Below are positions 1-5,958 of a stretch of DNA of 5,958 bases, one piece after another. Both the position numbers and the translations under genes were made by a program. Position 1 is the first letter of the stretch. The number at the start of each line of letters is the position of its first letter. Source of the DNA: Lachnospiraceae bacterium (lineage in GTDB: Bacteria; Bacillota_A; Clostridia; Lachnospirales; Lachnospiraceae). Location of the stretch: assembly GCA_017391465.1 (NCBI GenBank), contig JAFOYH010000048.1, positions 1 to 5,958 of the forward strand. The letters are read 5' to 3'. Under the pieces are notes generated by a model. That model did not search any database, was not told the origin of the DNA, and worked only from the letters and a program-made list of their open reading frames with translations.

Positions 1-18
1 AAAGTTTTTTATAACTTG

Positions 19-44
19 AAAAAAGGACGCCGCCAGACGTCCTT
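19..44 (-). terminator. Intrinsic terminator of hom
   Basis: On the minus strand, AAGGACGTC pairs with GGCGTCCTT (9 bp including one G-U pair) around a TGGC tetraloop, and the stem runs into six T residues (plus-strand A run 19-24). It begins only 4 nt after the hom stop codon, so hom is the last gene of its transcript. On the plus strand the stem is followed by AATATT rather than a T run, so it should act mainly in the hom direction. Confidence 0.9.
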
Positions 45-48
45 AATA

Positions 49-1341
49 TTATGCATAGGCACGAATGATGGAAGAAACTTCCTGAACAAAGTCCATCTCA
101 TTCAGTGTATCAATTGCTGCTCTGAATTTCTTTTCAAGAACAACATCCGTAATTGCGACGATTTCCGCAGTGTCGCCTTCCGCCGCTCTCTGTATGATCT
201 GTTCAATGCTTACCCCATGGTTGCCTAAAATGCTTGCCACATTACCAAGTACTCCTGCACAATCTTTCACAATCATACGTACAAAATATTTGCTTTCAAT
301 ATCTCCGATTCCTTTAATTGGCAATTCTCTATAACAGCTGCAGCCTGAACGAGCCAGACAATTGTCTTTGATATTGCGTGCCACATCAATAATATCCCCA
401 ACAACAGCACTGGCAGTTGGCAATTCACCAGCACCACGTCCGTAAAACATCGTATCATCGACTGCATCTCCATGCACAAATACAGCATTAAATACATCGC
501 TTACCGATGCCAACGGATGGTTCTTTTTAATCAATGTTGGATGTACACGCACTTCAATACCTGTTTTCGTATTACGCGCAATACCCAGAAGTTTGATAAC
601 ACATCCCATATCCTTTGCATAGTTTATATCCCGGGATGTGATCTTAGTAATACCTTCCATATAAACATCTGAAAAAGTAATTCTGGAGTGGAATCCAATT
701 GAACCCATAATCGCCATCTTGCGACCGGCATCATGACCTTCCACATCCGCTGTCGGATCTGCTTCTGCATATCCAAGCTCTGTTGCTTTCGCAAGTGCTT
801 CTGCAAAATCCATATCTTCTTCAGCCATCTTTGTCAAAATATAATTTGTTGTACCATTAACGATACCCATAATTTCTGTTACGTCATTACCAAGCAGGCA
901 ATGTTTCAATGGACGAATAATAGGAATACCGCCTGCACAGGAAGCTTCAAACATAAAATCAACTTTGTTTGCTTCAGCCGTATCTAATAATTCTCTTCCA
1001 TGAACTGCAATCAGATCTTTATTTGCAGTAACAACACTCTTTCCTGCATTCAGGCAACGCATAATAAATGTACGCGCTGGTTCGATGCCTCCCATAACTT
1101 CTACAACAATCTGAATTTCTTCATCATTAATAATGTCATCAAAGCTTTCTGTTAACAAAGAAGCATCCACGTCTTTACGTGTTTCTGCAATGCTTTTAAC
1201 CAAAATTTTCTTGATCTCGATGTCGGTGCCGGCTCTCTGACTCATATCCTCTTTACGCATCTGAAGAACTTTGTATACACCTCCGCCAACTGTACCTGCA
1301 CCCATGATGGCAATTTTAATTGTTTTTTTCTCGTTATCCAT
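49..1341 (-). CDS. hom: Homoserine dehydrogenase with C-terminal ACT domain
   Basis: The enzyme reduces aspartate semialdehyde to homoserine with NAD(P)H in the cytoplasm, at the branch leading to threonine and methionine. The chosen product has 430 residues, the usual size for the monofunctional enzyme with an ACT domain. A Rossmann fold opens at residues 8-25 with GAGTVGGG (14-21). TANK with Lys108 follows, then NGTTNYIL (162-169). The catalytic region 191-208 carries Glu193, Asp204 and Lys208, with the same spacing as yeast Hom6 Glu208, Asp219 and Lys223. An ACT domain at about 352-430 (DCAGVL at 360-365, then HGVSIEQ) is the usual site of threonine feedback in this family. An in-frame ATG at 1362 would add seven residues, but the Shine-Dalgarno sequence would then lie inside the coding region, so 1341 is preferred. 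No thrB or thrC is adjacent. A Cys-rich patch (Cys328, 334, 336) precedes the ACT domain; its role is unknown. The gene appears intact and is probably transcribed alone. Confidence 0.96.
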   Translation of the reverse strand: MDNEKKTIKIAIMGAGTVGGGVYKVLQMRKEDMSQRAGTDIEIKKILVKSIAETRKDVDASLLTESFDDIINDEEIQIVVEVMGGIEPARTFIMRCLNAGKSVVTANKDLIAVHGRELLDTAEANKVDFMFEASCAGGIPIIRPLKHCLLGNDVTEIMGIVNGTTNYILTKMAEEDMDFAEALAKATELGYAEADPTADVEGHDAGRKMAIMGSIGFHSRITFSDVYMEGITKITSRDINYAKDMGCVIKLLGIARNTKTGIEVRVHPTLIKKNHPLASVSDVFNAVFVHGDAVDDTMFYGRGAGELPTASAVVGDIIDVARNIKDNCLARSGCSCYRELPIKGIGDIESKYFVRMIVKDCAGVLGNVASILGNHGVSIEQIIQRAAEGDTAEIVAITDVVLEKKFRAAIDTLNEMDFVQEVSSIIRAYA

Positions 1342-1349
1342 AGCCTTAT

Positions 1350-1355
1350 CTCCTC
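1350..1355 (-). promoter_or_regulatory. Ribosome binding site that sets the hom start
   Basis: The minus strand reads GAGGAG, followed by 8 nt and then the ATG at 1341. This is a good spacing for the downstream ATG. The upstream in-frame ATG at 1362 lies before this site and has no comparable purine-rich sequence at a useful distance. Confidence 0.85.
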
Positions 1356-1361
1356 TGTCCA

Positions 1362-1411
1362 TACACTAGCGTGTAAAATTATTCTATCATGATTTTTTCA
1401 TTTGTACACTA
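1362..1411 (-). repeat. Repeated heptamer TAGTGTA around the hom promoter, possible operator
   Basis: The minus-strand heptamer TAGTGTA occurs twice, at 1405-1411 overlapping the -35 region and at 1362-1368 just after the expected transcript start. The two copies start 43 bp apart, close to four helical turns. The downstream copy is one arm of a perfect 5-bp inverted repeat, TACAC-GCTA-GTGTA (1362-1375). The repeat is seen directly; a regulator binding it is only inferred, and in AT-rich DNA a 7-mer can recur by chance. Confidence 0.25.
1381..1408 (-). promoter_or_regulatory. Sigma-A-type promoter of hom, extended -10
   Basis: On the minus strand, TGTACA (1403-1408, four of six matches to TTGACA) lies 16 bp before TAGAAT (1381-1386). 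The -10 is preceded by TG and one base, giving an extended -10 that can compensate for the weaker -35. Transcription would start near 1374 and leave a leader of about 33 nt. That is too short for a T-box or a riboswitch, and no T-box motif is visible. Confidence 0.65.
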
Positions 1412-1462
1412 AAAATCAGTTAAGATTCCTTTTTGTTCTTTTTTGAAATCTTATTCACTGAT
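1411..1462 (-). terminator. Terminator downstream of the DUF554 gene
   Basis: On the minus strand, ATCAGT (1457-1462) pairs with ACTGAT (1415-1420). After a 3-nt bulge, TAAGATTTC (1445-1453) pairs with GGAATCTTA (1421-1429), with one T-G pair and an A-rich 15-nt loop. Five T residues follow (1411-1415). The structure starts 5 nt after the DUF554 stop codon. The stem is AT-rich, so it may leak. In the plus direction it is followed by a T-rich stretch (1464-1469), but no plus-strand gene needs it. Its end abuts the hom promoter. Confidence 0.65.
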
Positions 1463-1467
1463 ATTTT

Positions 1468-2148
1468 TTACATAAACATACATAAAATGGGTGGAATTAA
1501 AATCACCGGCAGATAATTGGCCACTTTAATCCTGGTCACTCCAATCAAATTTAATCCCAATCCTATAATAAGCACCGATCCCGCACATGTCATCTCAGCA
1601 ATGGCATAATCCGTCAAAAACGGAGCAATAAAACGAGCCAGAAGAACCAGCCCTCCCTGAAATCCAAGAACAAAAAAGCCAGCCAGTAAAACTCCTGCTC
1701 CGAGACTCGCCGCCAACACACATGAAGAAATCAGATCGAGCGTTGCCTTTGTATACAACATCTCCATATCTCCACTTAAGCCTGCCTGAAGGGAACCAAC
1801 AATGGTCATTGCACCCACACAAAACAGCAAACTGGCGGTGACAAAACCTTCTGCCAGTGTAACTCTTCCATCTTCCTGCTTAAATCGTTGTTCCACATAA
1901 TCAGCCAGACAATTCAGCTGCTTATCAATATCTAATAACGTTCCAATGACTGTTCCGATCGCCATAGAAAGAATCAGTACAAGTGTATTCTCTCCCTTCA
2001 ATGCACCGGAAACACCAATATATACCGTGCACAACCCAATTCCGGTCATCAGATTTTCAGTCACTCGTTCCGGAATCCCTCGTTTTAACAAAAGTCCAAC
2101 AACACTCCCAATAAGGACGGTTAACACATTGACCACAACGCCATTCAT
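1468..2148 (-). CDS. DUF554 family integral membrane protein
   Basis: This 226-residue hydrophobic protein matches the DUF554 family (E. coli YqgA and B. subtilis YdfK type) by its overall pattern. It has an N-terminal membrane segment with VLIGSVVGLLLKRGIP (11-26), a GIGLCTVYIG segment (36-45), a glycine-rich segment around 57-72, the block GFVTASLLFCVGAMTIVGSL (101-120), KATLDLISS (134-142), and a closing GLGLNLIG (196-203) and NYLPVI (211-216). I count about seven or eight membrane segments. The only long soluble stretch is a charged loop at roughly 73-99. No catalytic motif is apparent, and the family has no established function that I know of; transport or a channel role would be a guess. 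The ATG at 2148 is preceded by GAGG at 7 nt. The gene has its own promoter and terminator, so it seems to be expressed independently of both neighbours. The reading frame is intact and the length is normal for the family. Confidence 0.9.
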   Translation of the reverse strand: MNGVVVNVLTVLIGSVVGLLLKRGIPERVTENLMTGIGLCTVYIGVSGALKGENTLVLILSMAIGTVIGTLLDIDKQLNCLADYVEQRFKQEDGRVTLAEGFVTASLLFCVGAMTIVGSLQAGLSGDMEMLYTKATLDLISSCVLAASLGAGVLLAGFFVLGFQGGLVLLARFIAPFLTDYAIAEMTCAGSVLIIGLGLNLIGVTRIKVANYLPVILIPPILCMFM

Positions 2149-2186
2149 CTTAATACCTCAATCCCTAGATATTCTCCAGTACATTT

Positions 2187-2215
2187 ACTATACATAAGCT
2201 CGAAGATAATGTCAA
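2187..2215 (-). promoter_or_regulatory. Strong sigma-A promoter of the DUF554 gene
   Basis: The minus strand has a perfect -35 TTGACA (2210-2215), a 17-bp spacer and the -10 TATAGT (2187-2192, five of six matches to TATAAT). AT-rich DNA directly upstream of the -35 could act as an UP element. Transcription should start near 2180, giving a leader of about 32 nt with the GAGG ribosome site at 2156-2159. This is the best promoter in the window. Confidence 0.88.
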
Positions 2216-2221
2216 CGAAAA

Positions 2222-2236
2222 TCTTTATCATTATAA
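2222..2236 (-). promoter_or_regulatory. Weak PerR/Fur-like inverted repeat upstream of the DUF554 promoter
   Basis: The 15-bp stretch has the 7-1-7 form. One half is exactly TTATAAT on the minus strand and the other matches the PerR half-site at four of seven positions. It also lies within a perfect 6-bp inverted repeat, CTTTAT-N4-ATAAAG (2223-2238). It sits 6 bp upstream of the -35 hexamer. The DNA is AT-rich, so similarity by chance is quite possible. Confidence 0.2.
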
Positions 2237-2279
2237 AGTATTCACGCAAGAAAGTGTCTTTTTTAAAAAATTTTCCTAT

Positions 2280-2314
2280 AAAAAAAGTACTACAAGAAAA
2301 ACTCGTAGTACTTT
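2280..2314 (-). terminator. Intrinsic terminator of the mfd-prsA unit
   Basis: On the minus strand, AAAGTACTAC (2305-2314) pairs perfectly with GTAGTACTTT (2284-2293) around an 11-nt loop, and the T run extends over 2280-2286. It starts 26 nt after the stop codon of the PrsA-like gene. The plus-strand side of the stem is followed by CGATAAAA, so the terminator is oriented for the minus-strand genes. It separates this unit from the DUF554 promoter downstream. Confidence 0.9.
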
Positions 2315-2340
2315 CGATAAAATATTCTTTAAGATTTCAA

Positions 2341-3489
2341 CTATTCTTCGGTTGTTTCTGTTTCTTCTGCGGATTCGGCAACCGTCTCCTGTGTATCCAT
2401 TTCAGATTCAACAGTTGTCTCTGTTGCGGTTGTTTCTTCAACCACATCCGACTTAATTGTAAACGCTTCCCAGGCTTCAGAAACCGTATATTCCGCTTCT
2501 TCTGTCATCTGTAAAAGCTTTTCATCCAGGCTTACATACTTAAGATCATTTTCTTTTAATGTAATAGCAGCCTGTGTTGCTGTCTCATCATTTAAAGAAA
2601 CACATTTAATAATGTGATAACCGTACTCACTTTCTACAAGATCACTAATCTCGCCTTCACCCAGTTTCCAGGATGCTGTATAGAAAGGTTCCACCATATA
2701 GGAATAATTTACAGGATCAAATCCATTCTTATCAAATGCAAATTCGAAGCCAGCATTTTCTGCTGTATATTCATCCGCTAAAGCCTGGAAATCTTCACCA
2801 TTTTTCGCCTTTGACAACACACTTTCTGCAAGCAGTTTCTGCTGAGCCTTATAATTTTCGGCTTCTTCAGCAGTCATATCAATGTTATTTCCTTCTGAAT
2901 CTTGTGTAATCGTATCTGTTGTTGAAATTAAAATGTGCTGTACACGCACGCATACCGCATCCGCCTTTTCTTCATCAGAAAGTTTAACTTCTTCCTGACC
3001 CATCATAGCATCGTAGGTATAGCTTGCAATATAGCTTTTTTCAACGACAGATTTAATGATATCCTCTGTAATTCCCTGTGCCTCCATCACTTCTTCACCT
3101 ACATTGACTTTAAAGTTTTCAATATATTCGGAAATGGCTGTATTATCCTCAGAGGATAAGGACACACCATAATCCTTTGCCTTAGAATTCAATATAAGCA
3201 TCTGGACAAGTGCATCATTAACCATCTCTTTCATGGAATCTCCATAAGTTACGCCATCTTCAACTTCCATATCCCAGATTTCTGTTCCATAATAAGATTC
3301 ATACTGACTTTTCATAATATAGCTATAAAAATTCGCTTCATCCATGCTCACAGACGCTCCATCCAATGTAATTGCAGGATTCTTACTGCCAGACGCACTG
3401 GAACTTCCGCCGCCACAACCCACAAGCATTGCCGCAGATACAGCCATAACTGCTGCAATAGAAGCGATGCGTTTCATCATTTTTTTCAT
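2341..3489 (-). CDS. prsA: PrsA-like peptidylprolyl isomerase lipoprotein (parvulin family)
   Basis: This is probably an extracytoplasmic foldase tethered to the outer face of the membrane that helps exported proteins fold. The 382-residue product begins with a basic n-region and a hydrophobic core, then the lipobox LVGC with Cys25 as the predicted lipidation site, followed by a Gly/Ser linker. Residues about 40-165 resemble the SurA/PrsA N-terminal chaperone helices. A parvulin domain lies at about 178-298, with VQHILI (His185), KNGEDFQALADEY (229-241), MVEPF (Met265, Phe269), LGEGEIS (276-282) and GYHIIK (His292). It departs from the standard domain: the loop after VQHILI is long, and the usual GGDLG is replaced by AGFEF (246-250). 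The last 32 residues contain 12 Glu and 10 Thr with no basic residue, probably a disordered acidic tail. The start at 3489 follows AGGAGG (3500-3505) at 10 nt; in-frame ATGs at 3480 and 3477 would be too far from it. The 33-bp gap to mfd suggests cotranscription. Isomerase activity is inferred from the fold and may be reduced. Confidence 0.88.
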   Translation of the reverse strand: MKKMMKRIASIAAVMAVSAAMLVGCGGGSSSASGSKNPAITLDGASVSMDEANFYSYIMKSQYESYYGTEIWDMEVEDGVTYGDSMKEMVNDALVQMLILNSKAKDYGVSLSSEDNTAISEYIENFKVNVGEEVMEAQGITEDIIKSVVEKSYIASYTYDAMMGQEEVKLSDEEKADAVCVRVQHILISTTDTITQDSEGNNIDMTAEEAENYKAQQKLLAESVLSKAKNGEDFQALADEYTAENAGFEFAFDKNGFDPVNYSYMVEPFYTASWKLGEGEISDLVESEYGYHIIKCVSLNDETATQAAITLKENDLKYVSLDEKLLQMTEEAEYTVSEAWEAFTIKSDVVEETTATETTVESEMDTQETVAESAEETETTEE

Positions 3490-3522
3490 AAAATCTATTC
3501 CTCCTGATTATAAATTCAACAT

Positions 3523-5958
3523 CTAGGCTATTATAGTTGATTTCGAAGGGTCAATCAATCCTTTTATATCTTTTATCACAGTTTTTTCACATTTTAAGAG
3601 ATTCTGCAAGTCTTCTTTTCGCATTTTTAAAATAAAATGCGGATTATCACCCACTTTAAAACGCAGACGTCTTCCATATCTTTCAATAAGTTCCGGAATC
3701 CGTTCCACACAAACATCCGCCTGCTTATACATAAAAATTTTTGTTTCATCGCCTTTACAGGACAACTGAGTAATCTGTGCCTCATGTGCTTCTGCTTTAA
3801 GCAATGCGATATCCAGAAGATTCTGTGCAGATCTTGGAAGATCACCAAAACGGTCGGTTAATTCTTCAATCATGTCTTCATATTCTTCTGTATTGGTAAT
3901 ACAGGCAATCCGTTTGTATATTTCCAGCTTCTGAACTTCATTTTTTATATAAGTTCCAGGAATATGAGCATCTATATTTAAATCAAGTACCGTTTCAAAA
4001 TCATGAGAATCTACCTTCTCTCCCTTTAATTGCATAACTGCTTCATTCAGCATTTTACAATAGAGATCATACCCCACAGATTCCATGTGGCCGCTCTGCT
4101 GCTGACCAAGGAGATTTCCTGCACCACGAATTTCAAGATCTCGCATGGCAATCTTAAATCCTGAACCAAACTCAGTGAATTCCCGAATAGCCGCCAGACG
4201 TTTTTCCGCAATTTCCCGTAAAACCACATTTCTGCGATATAACAGAAAAGCATAGGCTGAACGATTGGAACGACCCACGCGCCCACGGAGCTGATAAAGC
4301 TGAGACAGACCAAGCCTATCTGCATCATGAATAATCATGGTATTTACATTAGAAATATCCAAACCGGTTTCAATAATCGTCGTCGATACCAGTACATCAA
4401 TTTCTCCATTAATAAAACGATACATAACTTTCTCAAGTTCACGTTCACTCATCTGACCGTGAGCAAACGCTACCTCTGCCTCCGGGACCAGTTTTTGAAT
4501 GGCCGCAGCCATTTCCGCAATACCGTTCACTCGATTAAACACATAGTAAACCTGGCCGCCTCTGCCGACTTCTCTGGCAATAGCTTCCCGAACCATCTCT
4601 TCATTATATTCCATGACATATGTCTGAATGGGCATACGATCCATCGGTGGTTCAGAAAGTGTACTCATATCTCGAATGCCGATCAAACTCATATGCAATG
4701 TTCGTGGAATCGGTGTCGCAGATAACGTCAATACATCCACATTTTCCCGAAGCTGTTTAATCTTTTCTTTGTGAGCCACTCCAAAACGCTGTTCTTCATC
4801 AACAATCAAAAGTCCAAGATTTTTAAATTCGACATCTTTTGACAGAATCCGATGCGTGCCAATGAGAATATCCACCATACCTTTTTTTAAATCTTTTAAA
4901 GTTTCTGCCTGTTCTTTTTTTGTACGAAATCTTGACATAGCACGTATGATGATCGGATAATCTTTCATACGCTGCAAAAATGTATTGTAATGCTGCTGAG
5001 CCAAAATTGTCGTTGGCACAAGCAGTGCCACTTGCTTGCCATCCTGAACCGCCTTAAATGCCGCTCGGATCGCCACTTCGGTTTTCCCGTAACCAACATC
5101 CCCACAAATAAGTCGATCCATAATACGGCGGCTTTCCATATCTCGTTTTGTCGCCTCAATAGCTAAAAGCTGATCATCCGTTTCATCGAACGGAAATGCC
5201 TCTTCAAACTCTCTCTGCCAGAGATTATCCGGACTGAAAGCATATCCTTCCTGTGATTGTCTTGCCGCATAAAGTTTGATAAGATCTTCTGCCAGATCTT
5301 TGACTGCTCCACGTACTTTATGCTTTGTCCGATTCCACTCCTGCCCGCCGAGTTTATTTAATTTCGGTCGTTTCGCATCTGCACTTGCATATTTTTGTAT
5401 GACATCTAATTGGGTTGCCAGAATATAAAGATTATCTCCCCCTGAATATTCAATCTTAATATAATCTTTTTCGACCTTATCGACAGAAATCCTCTCAATC
5501 CCTTTATATATGCCGAGTCCGTGATTCTCATGAACCACATAATCCCCGATATTCAGTTCCATAAAACTGTTGAGCTTCTGTCCGCTGTATTCGGATTTTC
5601 TCTTTCGACGTTTTTTTAATTCACCAAAAATATCACTTTCCGACAGGATAACAAACTGAATCAGCGGATATTCCATACCGCCGTGAAAATTCCCATGACA
5701 AATAACGATCTGTCCGGGTTCCACATGTCTCTCTGCATTTTCTGCTACCGAAGCTGTCAAACCATATGCTTCCAGATCTTTTGCGATATGCTCCGCACGT
5801 GTTTTTGAAAAAGCAACCAGAATCATTCGATATTTTTGTTTTTTCCATCGTTTCAAATCCTTAACAAGCATCTCAAAGTTTCGATTATAGGACTGAATAG
5901 ACTGAACATTCAAATGATACTTCGAAGCCGGAGTCAGACCGGATACTCGCTGATCCAA
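3523..5958 (-). CDS. mfd: Transcription-repair coupling factor Mfd, C-terminal part
   Basis: Mfd is a cytoplasmic DNA translocase that pushes stalled RNA polymerase off damaged DNA and recruits UvrA. The window holds the last 811 codons of a protein normally near 1,150-1,180 residues. The frame is open at the edge and begins with TTG, which is probably an internal Leu codon rather than a start. In local numbering, residues 1-130 are the end of the UvrB-like region and the linker. Residues 135-190 are the CarD-like RNA polymerase interaction domain ([19 protein letters not shown]). The RecG-like helicase follows: Walker [10 protein letters not shown] (286-294), the DEEQ box (387-390), SATPIPRTL (413-421), [10 protein letters not shown] (526-535) and QLRGRVGRS (556-564). 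The translocation motif region of the RecG type is at 597-633 ([13 protein letters not shown] at 606-618). A C-terminal regulatory domain occupies about 655-790. All helicase motifs are intact. The gene is followed 33 bp later by the PrsA-like gene with no terminator between them. Its promoter and N-terminal third lie outside the window. Confidence 0.97.
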   Translation of the reverse strand: MDQRVSGLTPASKYHLNVQSIQSYNRNFEMLVKDLKRWKKQKYRMILVAFSKTRAEHIAKDLEAYGLTASVAENAERHVEPGQIVICHGNFHGGMEYPLIQFVILSESDIFGELKKRRKRKSEYSGQKLNSFMELNIGDYVVHENHGLGIYKGIERISVDKVEKDYIKIEYSGGDNLYILATQLDVIQKYASADAKRPKLNKLGGQEWNRTKHKVRGAVKDLAEDLIKLYAARQSQEGYAFSPDNLWQREFEEAFPFDETDDQLLAIEATKRDMESRRIMDRLICGDVGYGKTEVAIRAAFKAVQDGKQVALLVPTTILAQQHYNTFLQRMKDYPIIIRAMSRFRTKKEQAETLKDLKKGMVDILIGTHRILSKDVEFKNLGLLIVDEEQRFGVAHKEKIKQLRENVDVLTLSATPIPRTLHMSLIGIRDMSTLSEPPMDRMPIQTYVMEYNEEMVREAIAREVGRGGQVYYVFNRVNGIAEMAAAIQKLVPEAEVAFAHGQMSERELEKVMYRFINGEIDVLVSTTIIETGLDISNVNTMIIHDADRLGLSQLYQLRGRVGRSNRSAYAFLLYRRNVVLREIAEKRLAAIREFTEFGSGFKIAMRDLEIRGAGNLLGQQQSGHMESVGYDLYCKMLNEAVMQLKGEKVDSHDFETVLDLNIDAHIPGTYIKNEVQKLEIYKRIACITNTEEYEDMIEELTDRFGDLPRSAQNLLDIALLKAEAHEAQITQLSCKGDETKIFMYKQADVCVERIPELIERYGRRLRFKVGDNPHFILKMRKEDLQNLLKCEKTVIKDIKGLIDPSKSTIIA

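Noticed and set aside
2..17. Inverted repeat AAGTT...AACTT after the hom terminator
   Set aside because: Five A-T-rich pairs with a 6-nt loop are too weak and too close to the window edge to support a second terminator.
16..228. Plus-strand open frame of 70 codons at the window start
   Set aside because: It runs through the hom terminator hairpin and the antisense of the ACT domain, and has no sign of being a real gene.
1342..1362. Upstream ATG that would lengthen Hom by seven residues
   Set aside because: The only good Shine-Dalgarno sequence lies inside this extension and is correctly spaced for the ATG at 1341.
2230..2235. TATAAT on the minus strand as a second -10 for the DUF554 gene
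   Set aside because: No -35-like hexamer or TG extension is found at a proper distance, whereas the promoter at 2187-2215 is nearly perfect.
2259..2274. T6-A6 palindrome followed by T4 as a second terminator or UP element
   Set aside because: A pure A-T hairpin would be weak, and it lies about 44 bp upstream of the -35, too far for a normal UP element. It is probably just AT-rich intergenic DNA.
4327..4725. Plus-strand open frame of 132 codons
   Set aside because: It lies entirely antisense to the conserved helicase region of mfd, has no ribosome site, and its translation resembles no known family.
5956..5958. TTG at the window edge as the real start of mfd
   Set aside because: Mfd needs about 350 more N-terminal residues; the open frame continues to the edge and the region here is the middle of the UvrB-like part.
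1..5958. Search for tRNA, rRNA, CRISPR arrays, insertion sequences, riboswitches, or toxin-antitoxin and defence genes
   Set aside because: Almost all the sequence is occupied by four intact or edge-cut conserved genes, and the short gaps hold only promoters, ribosome sites and terminators.

Overview
The window looks like a core chromosomal stretch from a low-GC Gram-positive anaerobe of the class Clostridia, most likely a Lachnospiraceae relative. That placement is inferred from protein style (Gram-positive Mfd with a DEEQ helicase box, PrsA-type foldase lipoprotein, ACT-domain homoserine dehydrogenase), strong AGGAGG-type ribosome sites, AT-rich intergenic DNA and T-rich terminators. No database search was possible. 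All four genes lie on the minus strand, so transcription runs from high to low coordinates.

In transcription order: (1) the C-terminal 811 codons of mfd (3523-5958), cut by the window edge; (2) after 33 bp, a PrsA-like parvulin lipoprotein (2341-3489), probably cotranscribed with mfd and closed by a hairpin terminator (2280-2314); (3) a DUF554 integral membrane protein (1468-2148) with its own near-consensus sigma-A promoter (2187-2215) and its own terminator (1411-1462); (4) hom, homoserine dehydrogenase (49-1341), with an extended -10 promoter (1381-1408) and a terminator (19-44). The layout is therefore three transcription units: mfd-prsA, the DUF554 gene, and hom.

The genes do not form one pathway. 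Mfd couples DNA repair to stalled transcription. The PrsA-like protein should help fold exported proteins on the outer face of the membrane. The DUF554 protein is a membrane protein of unknown function. Hom makes homoserine for threonine and methionine synthesis. I found no mobile element, CRISPR array, RNA gene, defence system or frameshifted gene.

I see no convincing new biological system. The points most worth a second look are small: a heptamer repeated four helical turns apart around the hom promoter, a weak PerR/Fur-like half-palindrome just upstream of the DUF554 promoter, a possible internal repeat in the DUF554 protein, and a divergent parvulin active-site loop with an acidic tail in the PrsA-like protein.
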